Positions 10,986 to 20,625 of a DNA stretch of 64,000 bases are shown piece by piece; the first letter of the stretch is position 1; every line of letters starts with the position of its first letter. Position numbers and translations under genes: made by a program. The notes beneath the pieces are model-generated. The model worked only from the letters and a program-made list of their open reading frames with translations, did no database searches and was not told the origin of the DNA. This stretch comes from Ministeria vibrans ATCC 50519 (taxonomy: Eukaryota > Opisthokonta > Filasterea), in contig CALSCP010002418.1 of NCBI GenBank assembly GCA_943704425.1, forward strand, positions 36,361 through 100,360, read 5' to 3'.

Positions 10986-11986
10986 TCAGGGCAAAAGAGA
11001 AGTGAGTGACAAAATGTGCGACCGCCTTAACGATACCGAGTAGGCCAGGCACTGTAAGTCTTCTCAAACTCATCGTCAATCGAATCCAGCACTACCGACC
11101 ATTCTGCCAGTCCCTTGAGGTCACACAGACTCGCAATGGCCGACTCAGACCGCTCCTGACAACACAATAATTATCAAAATTATTACAATACAATTTTGAT
11201 ATTATGTGTACCTCAATGGTCTTGGCCGTGTGGCGCTTGTAGGCGCTTCCAATGGGCCAGGTGTCTTCTGCGTGCGCCTACAGCCGCAATACAATAATAA
11301 TCATAACACTATCTCGATTCAAACGCACCTCCTTGATGTACACAAAGACAAACGTCGCGCGATGGTGGTACTCGGCGCGAAGTTGATTGAGCGCCGGAAG
11401 AAGACACCGCAATGGGGGTCAGCTAACACATAAATAAAGTATCAGAAAGGTGTAATTACACAATGGGGGTTTACGTGATGGAGCCGGCCACAAGGACGAG
11501 AGGAGAGCCTTTCGTGAAGTGATCTGCCAGCACATGCCGCGAGGTCCCGTCCAGCGAGTAGACGGGAAGGTCCAGTGGCGCAACCTGACCCTCGACAAGG
11601 TCTCCGTCGCGAGCAATGTTTTCCCGGACGTACAGGGGAATGGAGCGAAAGTCCTACGTCGACGCGGCACGTTGGCTCTGGTGCAATGCACTTCTCTCCA
11701 CCCTTACCGGCTCCTCTGGAAAGATTTGCCACGCATGACGCAGTACACGCAGTCCGCCGTCCAGTGGGTACACATTGAACTCGCGAACGACGCGCTCTTG
11801 CAGCCGTACGGTGACGCCGTACCATTCGGAGGTGGCTTGCAGACCGCGGTCCTCGACCGCACGCAACGCCGCAAGATACTCGTCAGAGTGCCGCAGCTCG
11901 TCTTCGCGCAGCAGCATCTCCCGAACTGTATCCTTGTCGAGGTCCTTGGCGCGCCGTCGCGGTCGCACCAACACGTCTTGCGACAT
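10767..11986 (-). CDS. Iodothyronine deiodinase-like selenoprotein (in-frame UGA = Sec)
   Basis: This is a thioredoxin-fold selenoenzyme of the deiodinase family, which performs reductive deiodination in animals; the protist substrate is unknown. Exons: 11986-11708, 11653-11475, 11422-11329, 11277-11212, 11155-11037, 10944-10905, 10835-10767. Exon 2 ends in LVLVAGSIT. Exon 3 starts with the last base of that Thr codon, then TGA (11421-11419), then PPLRCLLPALNQL; animal deiodinases have GSCT-U-PPF at the same place. Downstream features also match: FVFVYIKEAHAEDTWP (the catalytic His region), WSVVLDSIDDEFEKTYSAWP and a C-terminal WL. Reading TGA as stop would remove the active site and more than half of the fold. 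An N-terminal extension of about 90 residues is rich in charged residues. A SECIS lies in the 3' UTR. Confidence 0.88.
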
Positions 11987-12097
11987 TGTAGGTAAAAAAA
12001 AACAATGTCCAATTGTCCATGTTGATTATACTCTGCAGTTCGAATATACATTAAACTGTTACTCAATTACGTTCTTGTGCTTTTGTTGTTTATTGCA

Positions 12098-12423
12098 ATG
12101 CTAAAGGACTTGGTTGCTTCTGCAGCGGGTCTCACTACTTCGGCTCTGTTTGCCGAGGGGCTGTACAACCAAAACTGAAACAAACGTCGCAAAATCTGAT
12201 CGCTTTCGCTGTAGACTTGCCGTCGTCGAATTCCGCCGGACGCAGTCGACTGGCAGCACCCCTGTGCTCCCTTTCATTGCGCAGGTTGTCCAGTGCCTCA
12301 TGTGGATGAAATACGGTCTTCTCATTGACGACACGTCCATTGTCTTACCAAACACCGTTGGCCTCCTCTTGGGTCTGGTCTATCTTGTCTTCTTTGACAT
12401 GTACGCCAGCAACAGGGTACGTC

Positions 12424-12516
<93 letters not shown>

Positions 12517-13108
12517 ATGTCTTTGTGGTGTGTGTGTGTGTGTGCGTGTGTCTTTGTGGTGTGTGTGTGTGTGTGTGTGTGTGTCTGTGTGTGTCTGTGT
12601 GTGTCTGTGTCATTCGTCTCACCTCCCATCCACTCCTCGTCGCCTTATTACAAGAGTCTGGTGCGGCGGAGCATTCTCAAAGGTGCTGCCCTTCTCCTCG
12701 CAGTGCTCTTCATGGCCCGCTTTGCCGCGCGCACTCGCGACCAAGCAGCATTGCTGATGGGTTATGCAGGCTCCTGTGGCTCTGTGTCCATGTTTGGCTC
12801 TCCACTCGCAGATTTGGTACGCAAATGGTGTATGCCACTATATGCTGAGAGGGACATGATGCACTAATGGCACCTCACAGAAACGAATGATCTCGGAACG
12901 GACCAACAGCGGACTTACTTTCACGCGCGTCGCGTTAAACACACTCGTCCCCTCTCTCTGGACCCTCTACGGACTGCTTGTCGGCGATCCCTTTGTGTCC
13001 TTTCCCAATGCCATTGGAGTCATTTTGGGTCTCATTCAGAGTGCAGTGTATTTCTCCTTTAGAAGCAGTCCCAGTCCTCCTTCCTCCCTCTCTTTCGAAC
13101 ACGTATAA
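12098..13108 (+). CDS. SWEET-family sugar transporter
   Basis: SWEETs are seven-helix uniporters for mono- and disaccharides, built from two three-helix MtN3/saliva units and a linker helix. Exons: 12098-12162, 12215-12416, 12655-12816, 12881-13108, with phases consistent throughout. Unit 1 has FRRTQSTGSTPVLPF, WMKYGLLIDD and the PN of LPNTVGLLLG. Unit 2 has SPLADLKRMI, TFTRVALNTLVPSLWTLYG and FPNAIGVILGLIQS. The Pro tetrad and the Trp/Asn pocket positions of the family are visible. Intron 2 contains a long GT repeat. The gene is divergent from the deiodinase (112 bp between start codons). Sugar specificity cannot be read from the sequence. Confidence 0.92.
12428..12612. repeat. (GT)n microsatellite in SWEET intron 2
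   Basis: An almost perfect 88 bp GT run is followed by imperfect GTGTCT/GTGGTG units. It occupies most of the 238 bp intron. Confidence 0.95.
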
Positions 13109-13211
13109 TATAGTTTGTAAACCAAAAAAGAGCAAAATTTGTATGAAAATAAAAAAACTGTACACTAAAAGGTAATTAATGACAAAGAAACGTTATAAAC
13201 AGAAGTATTGG

Positions 13212-15327
13212 CTATTCCCATTTCTCCCAATCGTCATCAGAATCATTTTGGCTTTGACTGAGTAATTCGTTTGGAGGAGTCACAATCTAAAACAATAATG
13301 TTATGGTTAAAAAAAAATAGAAAAAGAAGATCAAGATAAAGTGGTTGGCGTTGGAGGGGGTTTTTTTTCGTTTTACGTCTGAACTCATTGCTTCTGAAAT
13401 ACTTTTGCGAAGAACATCAGACGAGGCATTGCTGTCGTTTCGTTGCACTGGGGCACTGGGTTCTTCGTCTATTTCTTCTTTGCTTGTTTTTGATGTTTGG
13501 TCTTCGTTTGTTCGTTCCGTTTCACTCTCACAGTCACTTTCATCTACAGAATTTAAATGTCACTCTCAACCACATCAAATCACTCACAACGCCAATCTCT
13601 CCCTCTCACACTTTGTTTTTTCTCTCTCTCTCTCTCTATCACTTTGTTTCTTTCTCCCTCCTCTCTCTCACACACTTTGTTTCTTTCTCCCTCCTTTCTC
13701 TCTCTCCCTCTCTCTCTGCTTCTGTCTCTCTCTCAGCCTCTCATTAGTTATGTGCCTTACCGGGTTCTCCCCAATTCAAATCCTCCTCGCTTCCATTTCC
13801 TTCTTCCACTCCTAATCACAAACCAAACATAAATATTCTTCTTACTCCCCTTTTGGTCCTTTCTCAATCGTTCCTACGTTTTAAAAGCACTTCTCTCGTT
13901 TGCTGTGCCGATTTAATCAGAGACTCAGCGTAAAAGTAACGCGACCAAAAGGTGCGATAGCTCAATTGAGAAGGAACGAGAGAAGAGTGCAACTGCCGAA
14001 ATTCCTATTGAAACACACAAAAACTCACTTTGGGTGCGCACTCCACAACCACAGTAATCCTATGCTTTGCCACGCACACAACACGCAATGCCAGTCATTG
14101 CAATAGTTTGTACCTTCATCGTCGAAATCATTTCGCTGATTCTCTCCTGACACTGTCCAATGTCAAACTGTGCGTCCCATTGACTGTAATGTTCTTTGTC
14201 TTTCACTTCCCCACAATACCTAAATGCCACCACAAAATCATGATCAGATTGTTTGTTTTGTTTTGTTCTGTTTTGTTTGTTCGGATTTATTTGTTTTGTA
14301 CGTTTCGCGACTAAACTGAACTTTGTGCAGTTCCGCTTCAAATCGACTCATCCCCAAAGAGGCACTCTTTCGTACAAAGGTACAAATTAAACGAGAGAAA
14401 GAGAGGAAGAGAAGATGAACGAGCGAGGAGAAAGAACAAGAGATGACAAAGAACAATAAGAAGTGCGGGGAAAGAACGAGAACAAGACACGGGAAAGAAT
14501 AAGAACAAGACACGAGAAAGAACAAGAACAAGACACGAAAAAGAACAAGAACAAGAGAGCAGGAAGAACAAGAACAAGAGAGCAGGAAGAACAAGAACAA
14601 GTGAGAATAAACTATATTTGATGATGTATGTTGAGGAGCATTACGAGCGATGGAAGAGACTGTTGTGTTGCGGGGGGCTTGGAAGGGGACAGTTGAACGG
14701 GTGCAATGGCCGGACTTCCGTCGCCCGACAAAATCGATGTCATCTGGAAAACGAGACAAACACAGAAGAGTAAAGAGGATGTGGCGTCGTGGTGTTGATA
14801 GAAAGAGACACAGGGTTGAAGTGTACCTTTTTGGCGAGCACGGAGGAAACGTTGACGGCCGTGTCGAGAATCTGTGTCGTAATGGGAAAATGTCGGCACA
14901 AACTCACAAACGCGAAACTTTTCAATGTTTACCTCTCGACCAGCACTGCCTGCCGCTGAATCGTCTGTTTCAGCCGGTGCATGGGGCTCTCGTGAAGGCC
15001 TTGTGGGTGCGTGAAGAGCGTCGGCAGTGTCGTGTGCGACATTGACCGTATCCGCCTGAACCACAGACGAGTCGTTTTAGCCTCGCTCGCCGCTCCACAC
15101 CCCTTCGTGTCGGTCGCCTTACCTTTACCGCAGAAACAAACTCCACCAGGTCGTGCTTCGTCTGCTCAATGAGACCGGCCGACTGCAAACCAACCCGAAA
15201 AGTTCAACGTTTTCACCTCCGCCACTCTGGTTTCCCTCACCGACTCCTGAATGGCCGTAATAAACCCGGTAAACCAGCCTCCACCACCACCACTCCCACT
15301 GTTGGCACTCTCACCGTCGTCACTCAT
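13212..15327 (-). CDS. BSD-domain protein, BSDC1-like
   Basis: The BSD domain is a small three-helix module with an invariant Phe-Trp pair; BSDC1-type proteins are cytosolic and poorly understood. The start MSDDGESANSG at 15327 is preferred over an upstream in-frame Met because the latter would add a hydrophobic helix unlike the family. Exons visible: 15327-15241, 15182-15123, 15055-14933, a small one near 14880-14826 (ILDTAVNVSSVLAKK), one near 14740-14620, then MSRFEAELHKVQ (about 14330), CGEVKDKEHYSQWDAQFD (about 14200), the BSD core SYRTFWSRYFYAESL (about 13950), an acidic Ser-rich exon (about 13550-13375), and the C-terminus DDDWEKWE, which closely resembles the animal BSDC1 ending. Several exon limits are uncertain because introns are low-complexity. 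Confidence 0.8.
13612..13740. repeat. CT-rich intronic tract with TATCACTTTGTTTCTTTCTC units
   Basis: This is one of several places where CT-rich DNA carries the motif TATCACTTTGTTTC (here also CACACTTTGTTTC). It lies in an intron of the BSDC1-like gene, antisense to it. Confidence 0.8.
14459..14606. repeat. Tandem AAGAACAAGA-rich minisatellite
   Basis: Several degenerate copies of a unit of roughly 26 bp alternate AAGAACAAGAACAAG with GACACG or GAGAGCAGG. The tract is intronic in the BSDC1-like gene. Confidence 0.85.
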
Positions 15328-15490
15328 GAACAATATAAAAGCGAATGTAATTATTGTAATAAAAATGATAAAATGTGTGAAAGCCATTCGCACGACAAGA
15401 TGACATCGATTGTTATCAATACGATCTTCAATCTTGAAAAGTTCAAATTCCACAAACTCAATTTCTCCACATTTCTATCACGTTGGTTTG

Positions 15491-15772
15491 ATGACTCCCT
15501 ACACGTCTGCGGCGGCTGTCGTGGTTCTCGCGAGCGCGGGGGCGGCGTCTGCGTCGGTCATCCAGGATGCGCTTCAGGAGGCTCTTTCAGCCATCCAATC
15601 CAACTCTACGGCAGCCATGGCGGCCGACATGGTCGACGCGGCCAGTGGCCTTGCCATGCAGGCGAGCGAGAAGCCTGCCGCGGTGTCTGCTGGCGCCATT
15701 GCGCTTCTGGCACTCTACTTGTTTCTCTCGTGGTACTACAAGCCGCTCTTCTGGATGCGCAAGCAGGAGGAC
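15491..15772 (+). CDS. Rieske oxygenase copy 1, first exon (rest at 20626-22239)
   Basis: This exon encodes a hydrophobic N-terminus (TPYTSAAAVVVLASAG), the segment IQSNSTAAMAADMVDAASG, then a transmembrane helix ending [18 protein letters not shown] before a GTAAGT donor. Copy 2 (26430-26146) has the same layout and ends with the same [11 protein letters not shown]...RKQED in the same phase. No acceptor continuing this exon follows within the next 4 kb. Instead, HAP2 sequence on the other strand begins after the poly(T) at 15904. The matching second exon lies at 20626. Confidence 0.85.
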
Positions 15773-15881
15773 GTAAGTGCACCTGGAGTCTCACCCACCA
15801 CTCCTTCCCTTCCCCATCACCCGCTCCTCCTTGCTCTTTATCTTTCTCTCTCTTTTTTTCTCGTCCCACAAAAACCCACCC

Positions 15882-15904
15882 GTGCTTTTTTTTTTTTTTT
15901 TTTG
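15882..15904. other. Probable mis-join at a poly(T) tract
   Basis: CCCGTGC followed by a T run occurs here and again immediately after the gap at 20393-20402. On the left the sequence belongs to the Rieske copy 1 intron; on the right it belongs to a HAP2 intron on the opposite strand. The shared CCCGTGC-poly(T) is where the two Rieske pieces should be joined. Confidence 0.75.
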
Positions 15905-15908
15905 GTAC

Positions 15909-17383
15909 CTGCCTGAGACACCTTGTTGACGATAGGAGAGAAAGAGATTGTTGCTGGAGTCGGTAAAGGCCCCCGTCGGCTCTCCAAATGCATCGATAAA
16001 GTATTGGGGTAATTGACCTTGCGTACGACGCTGGTCATCGCTAAGCCAAAGATCGCGCAGCTGATTGGCCAAACATGAACCCTGAGGCTGGCGACACTTG
16101 TCAGCCAACTGAAATCGAAAGGCTGTGTAGCTCACGCCAATCTTGTTGCACGACAATCCTGACAGATCTACCATCGACTTGTCAATGAGCATCCAGTCGT
16201 AGTGACCTCGGAGTGTTTGCTCGTGTGAAGAACTCGACGTTGTGCCTGCTGTGGTGGTGCCCTGCTGTGGCACAAATAAATACTTGCTCAACAGCGAGGG
16301 CGGTTGAGCCGCCGGAAGCAGATCTCCAATGTATGTTGCCAAAACACTGCCATCTGCCGTCACACCACCAGTGTTACTTGGGCCCATATCGATTGTTTCG
16401 ACGGGCACTCCTATTCCACGATCAATAGTAACGCGCAGGGTAAAACTTCGCTGAGGCGGGCCGATCGAGTACGCCGAATACCACAAATTATCAAAGCGCA
16501 AGCAGTGCGCCGACTCTTGTGAGCCACTGAAGAGAGCGCAGTACAAGTTGGCGCGTGTGGCCGAGTCACTACTACCAGTGCCCAGTTGAGAACTGGCAGA
16601 GCACGAACAACAAAATCCCTATGAACAGAAAAATACAATAAAAAGCAATCCGTTCGTGAGCTGATGCACTCTGCAACATGACATACAGCCAACAGGCTCA
16701 GCGGAGTAGCGTGAGGTGTTGTTCACTTCTTCAACTCACCTGACTATCGACTATTTTTGATTGATCAGCGTTTCGGGCAAAGCCACAGTTTGCTGTGTCC
16801 GAATTGAAATCCTCACGGCAACTCGTGATACCAAAAAGCAGTCGAGATGAAACGTGAACGAGTCGCTCAAAGGGCTTATTGTTGACATTCTACAAAAAGA
16901 TAAAGTGAAATTTAGACAAATCAACGATTATCTTTGCTCGGCAAACCTGCACGTAAATGAGTGGGTAAAAAATATTCGTTTCAGTTCGAGTAACGGTGAT
17001 TCGTAATGGTTGAACAGCCGTCAGCATTGTCCCGTCTGTGTCGGTCGCCTCTGTCACAGTGACTGCCTCGACAAACTCTGTGGCTCCCTGTAGCATTGCA
17101 GCAGAGCAAGATTGGTTTTTTTTTGATAATGTGCGTGTGTCGTCAGGAAAATAAAAAATACAATAAAACAAGGTTTAACGGGTGGAGAGCATTTAGAAGG
17201 GGGAAAGGTGTGTACCTGCCCTCCATTGGTGTTGAGTAAAACAACGAGCTTGCGACTGCACGAGCGTAGAGACTCGTCGGTCGATCCACTCTGAGTGCAC
17301 ACTTCTAATTTGCTCGACGCCACAACGCCAGCTCGCGTCCAGAGCGGCAAGGCAAGCAACACACTTACAGTAATCAGGTGCAT
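15909..17383 (-). CDS. HAP2: HAP2/GCS1 gamete fusogen, N-terminal half
   Basis: Exons: 17383-17216, 17087-16947, 16889-16740, 16618-15909. Exon 1 encodes a signal peptide (HLITVSVLLALPLWTRAG), then VVASSKLEVC and CSRKLVVLLNTNGGQ, the canonical HAP2 start. Exon 2 has FVEAVTVTEATD and RITVTRTETNIFYPLIYVQ. Exon 4 begins GFCCSC and contains AHCLRFDNLWYSAYSIG, the core of the conserved HAP2-GCS1 domain with its paired cysteines. The fusion-loop region between the two is not easily delimited. The last exon ends in phase 2 (AG before GTACC), which fits the exon starting at 10134 exactly. The gene has no other 3' half nearby, so this block and 8259-10337 are one gene. Confidence 0.9.
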
Positions 17384-17776
17384 GCAATAGGAAGAAAGAT
17401 GTGCGGCAGCAGCAGAAGAAGAAAGATAAGATAATAAAATAGAAATATTAAGAAATTGCTATTGCAAGTTCAACTGCTCACTTCGACGAACGTTCCTTTT
17501 TTTTGGTGCAAATAAATTTTAATTTAACAAAGTGTGTACACAAAAGGTATATTTGGAATGACGAACGAAGTCACTCAGAAGTGGGTACAGGACGACGGAA
17601 CATGAATAGTCAAGCTTGAGGCTAAGCTTGAGCTAAAGTTGCAAGATCGGCGTACAGGGTGGCCGTCAAGAGGCACAAAGAAAAAGCTGGTAGATACACT
17701 AGAGAACATTGCCAAGGAAGAGACGGACAAGGTGGTCAACAATTTCGGGAGGCACAACAAAAGGCTGGTAGACAGA
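17384..17776. other. Intergenic region between HAP2 start and PEX12 stop
   Basis: No coding signal is evident. The left part is AT-rich with an agcagcagcagaagaagaaag stretch near 17406. The right part contains the first copies of the tandem repeat that runs into the last PEX12 exon. Confidence 0.6.
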
Positions 17777-17822
17777 CTAGAGAGCATTGTCAAGGAAGAG
17801 ACGGACAAGGTGGCCGTCTGAG
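17653..17822. repeat. Tandem repeat overlapping the 3' end of PEX12
   Basis: Two full units of about 73 and 78 bp, plus the start of a third, share CTGGTAGA-ACACTAGAGAACATTG-like and GAAGAGACGGACAAGGTGG segments. The rightmost copy includes the codons for the last PEX12 residues and its TAG stop, so the repeat looks like duplication of the gene's end into its 3' flank. Confidence 0.8.
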
Positions 17823-18955
17823 GAGGCCGGGAGGCGGGAGACGGGGCATTGGGCGGTGCGCACCAGGTGTGCGTGGATGCACGTGTAGCAGAAGACCAGG
17901 CTGGAGGAAGGTCGGATGAGTTAAGCAGATGAAAATGAAAATGTTATGAGTAAAATTTAATAATATTTGGGTTACCCGGAAACTGTGAGTAGAGTTGGGT
18001 TGCGAATTTTTCCTTGGCACAGGGGACAAATGTGTTTGGCGGTGGGAATTGGAAGAGCGCCGGGTGCCATGGGTGGGGGTGAAGAGGGCGCTGGGATGTC
18101 GGCGACTCCCGTGGTCGTGACAAGCGGATTGGAGCCGGGCAAGTCAGTGGGAGCGGGCAGGGAGGGACCGATGGCGGAGGCGGGTGAACCCCCTGCAAGA
18201 TCCGCGCCCGACCACCATTGCATGCATTGGAGTGAGAATAGCAATGTCGGAAGAATGGCGCTTGTTGCAGAGGCAACCCAGTCACTCGAGTGCAGAAGGA
18301 GGCGTGTGGGAAAGGAAGCGTGCGTGAGCGCTTCGCTGCGGCGTTGTTGGGAGCGAGCATTCATTGCATCCACCGCGTCCACATCCTCCTTGGTTATTCG
18401 TCGCAAGTGTTGGCCGGCCAACAAAGATGCAACGGAGCTGGAGGGAGCACGGCCGACGGCAAAGGCGACCAGTAGGACCCAGTCGAGAACCTCGACAAGA
18501 CGCAGAGCGAGTGCCAGGAGTCGCCGTGTGCGAGCCAACCAGGGTCGCCCTCGTCGTGTTCTTTGCGCACACCATCTCTTTAAGCGGTCCAGAGCGTATC
18601 GATAGAGGACGCCTGCAAGGACAGCGCGCAGCACATCGCGTGTGTGGTGCAAACGGGCATCTTTGCCACTGTGAATGCGCACCAGCGAGTAGAAGTGTTC
18701 GGCAAAGGACGCCGAGTATCGGCGCAAGTGAATCCAGTCGGCCAGGCCCATAACGAGGGTGTGCAGTGCACGGGCGTTGCTCTGGACAAAGAGGTTTGCT
18801 GTTGGCGACGTAGACTCGGTGCAAAAGTCAAGCATGTACAAAAGAGCGCCGGGAGTCAGTGCCTCGAGCGAGCGAACTGCGAGCAGCTCAAAGATGGATG
18901 GGCGCTGGCCCGTGGTAACCATGATGCTGCCCACAATGTGAGCAGCCGAACTCAT
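17777..18955 (-). CDS. PEX12: Peroxin-12, RING-type peroxisomal E3 subunit
   Basis: PEX12 joins PEX2 and PEX10 in the peroxisomal membrane ubiquitin-ligase channel that recycles PEX5. Exon 1 runs from 18955 to about 17978 and a second exon from about 17906 to 17777; the junction GG|C keeps frame. The N-terminus has QRPSIFELLAVRSLEALTPG, close to the animal QPSIFE motif. ASFAEHFYSLVRI and LQCMQWW mark the Pex2/Pex12 membrane domain. The C-terminal RING reads CPLCQGKIRNPTLLTVSG, then across the intron LVFCYTCIHAHLVRTAQCPVS. As in other PEX12 proteins, zinc ligands of the second site are reduced. Membrane helices are interrupted by Arg-rich loops. Confidence 0.93.
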
Positions 18956-19102
18956 TTTATCAAAAATATATAACTATTAAGAAAAATAAATAGAAGAAGA
19001 ATAACCCATTTATTAATGATACAGAAAAACAATAATTAATAGAGAATCAAGATTCAAGAATGTCAAATCAAAACTATAATATACAAAGTCAAAACAATTT
19101 TT

Positions 19103-19136
<34 letters not shown>

Positions 19137-19154
19137 TAATACTAAAATATTTTG

Positions 19155-20325
19155 TTATTGTTGATAATTTTTGGTTGCAAGTGGGCGAATGAGAGTAAAG
19201 GTACGCCCGCTACCGTCGGAAGGCTCGGCACCATTGATCAGGTGCGTTGGTTCTCCCGTGTCCTGGTCAAAGAGGAGGTGCGGGCGTTCGACATGATTAG
19301 TATCCGTGGTGCCGTCGTCGTAGTGCACTCGCGAAGTGTACGGGCCCGTCTTGGACTGTGTATGCAACGTCCAATGTACAGCATCGCGCGAGTGCGCATA
19401 GAGCGACACTGGGCCACCCTCTTGATTGTGCACCATCATGTGATAACCGCGATGAGTGTGCCAAAGAAAAGGATCTTCACACTGGTGGGCGGCACGGCCC
19501 GGCGAGGGGAAGATGGGGTCGTGAGCGGGTGCCAGAAGGTTGTAGGGACCACGCCAGTGAGGCGCCGAGGCTATCACAATGGACTCAAGACCGTTGTGGC
19601 AGTAGCCGGCATTCATGGCAAGCAGCACAGAGCCGTTGGGATGAAACACTGGGGACGGATTGGTGTGGGCGCAGTCGAAGAGCTTCGAGTGCGCCTGGTT
19701 GCTCACGTTGAGACGCTGTACCTCCCAGGGACCCTCAATCGACTTGGAATATGCTAGGGCAACCCCACAGCCAGAATTGAGCGGGTCCGGTCCACACCCG
19801 TCGTTGGGAAGCGGCGGATTGGGCGGCGGAAGCGATTGCAACTCGGCGGAATGAGAGAGGGAAACATTACACACTTTGGGCTGGGTGGTCCAGCCCCCAA
19901 TGTAGTAGAGGACGTAGGTGCCATCGGGAGCCCGACGAATCGTGGGGTTGTGAGCAAAGGGAGTGAGCACAGTCTGCTCGTACGCGTAGGGTCCCAGGAC
20001 GGAGTCACTCGCGACACGCACCACTCGCGAGTTTGTCTTCCACGACGACAGTGGACAATGCTGCGCCATTTCAGCAGCAAACATCTGGTAGCGCGTTCCA
20101 TCAAAGAGAGGATAGCCGCCCCACGAGGCGTAACTGGCGTTGCGGTAACCGCTAGTGCGCGTTGTTGGAAGGATGCGGAGCACATCACAAATGTCGCCGG
20201 TCCAGGCCGCGTCACAGAGGCACTGGGAATCAACACAGTCACCGTTTAGGGAGCAGTCATCATCCGAGTTACACGTGGCGAACGCAACAGTGACCCATAT
20301 AAGCAGGAGGGTGAAGGAGCGCATA
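19155..20325 (-). CDS. Secreted EGF-like / GH43-like five-blade propeller protein
   Basis: Single exon of about 390 residues. It has a signal peptide (RSFTLLLIWVTVAFA), then an EGF-like module with six cysteines (CNSDDDCSLNGDCVDSQCLC onward), then a propeller-like domain with repeated short motifs: HNPTIRRAPDGTYVLYYIGG, NPSPVFHPNGSVLLAMNAG, CEDPFLWHTHRGYHMMVHN and VERPHLLFDQ. The D/E-P-x-hydrophobic pattern is typical of glycoside hydrolase family 43 and related clans (glycan or arabinan hydrolases). Similar EGF plus propeller proteins of unknown activity occur in protists. Catalytic residues cannot be assigned with certainty. Enzyme function is therefore inference; secretion is well supported. 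Confidence 0.75.
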
Positions 20326-20335
20326 AAGAAAAAAG

Positions 20336-20337
<2 letters not shown>

Positions 20338-20392
<55 letters not shown>

Positions 20393-20402
20393 NNNNNNNN
20401 NN
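20338..20402. repeat. (AAT)n microsatellite and assembly gap (N at 20393-20402)
   Basis: About 55 bp of AAT repeats upstream of the EGF/GH43-like start codon runs into ten N. After the gap the sequence resumes with CCCGTGC and poly(T), matching 15882. Confidence 0.95.
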
Positions 20403-20625
20403 CCCGTGCTTTTTTTTTTTTTTTTTCCTCCTGTCATCCAATCTGACGATTCATGGGCTTGTCTCGGCCGCTTTGACGCACAATGAGCGACACGTGTGTA
20501 TTTATTGTGAATGGGGGACGGCGCCTGTTGTATAGTGGGCTGTGTCTCCTGTTGTGTGCGTGTCATGTTTTGCATCGCACAATGAGCATTTCTCTCAACC
20601 GCTCTGCTTCTTCCCGTTCTCTCAG

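Noticed and set aside
12431-12757. Cys/Val-rich frames over the GT repeat
   Set aside because: Translation of (GT)n; the flanking SWEET exons splice it out in frame.
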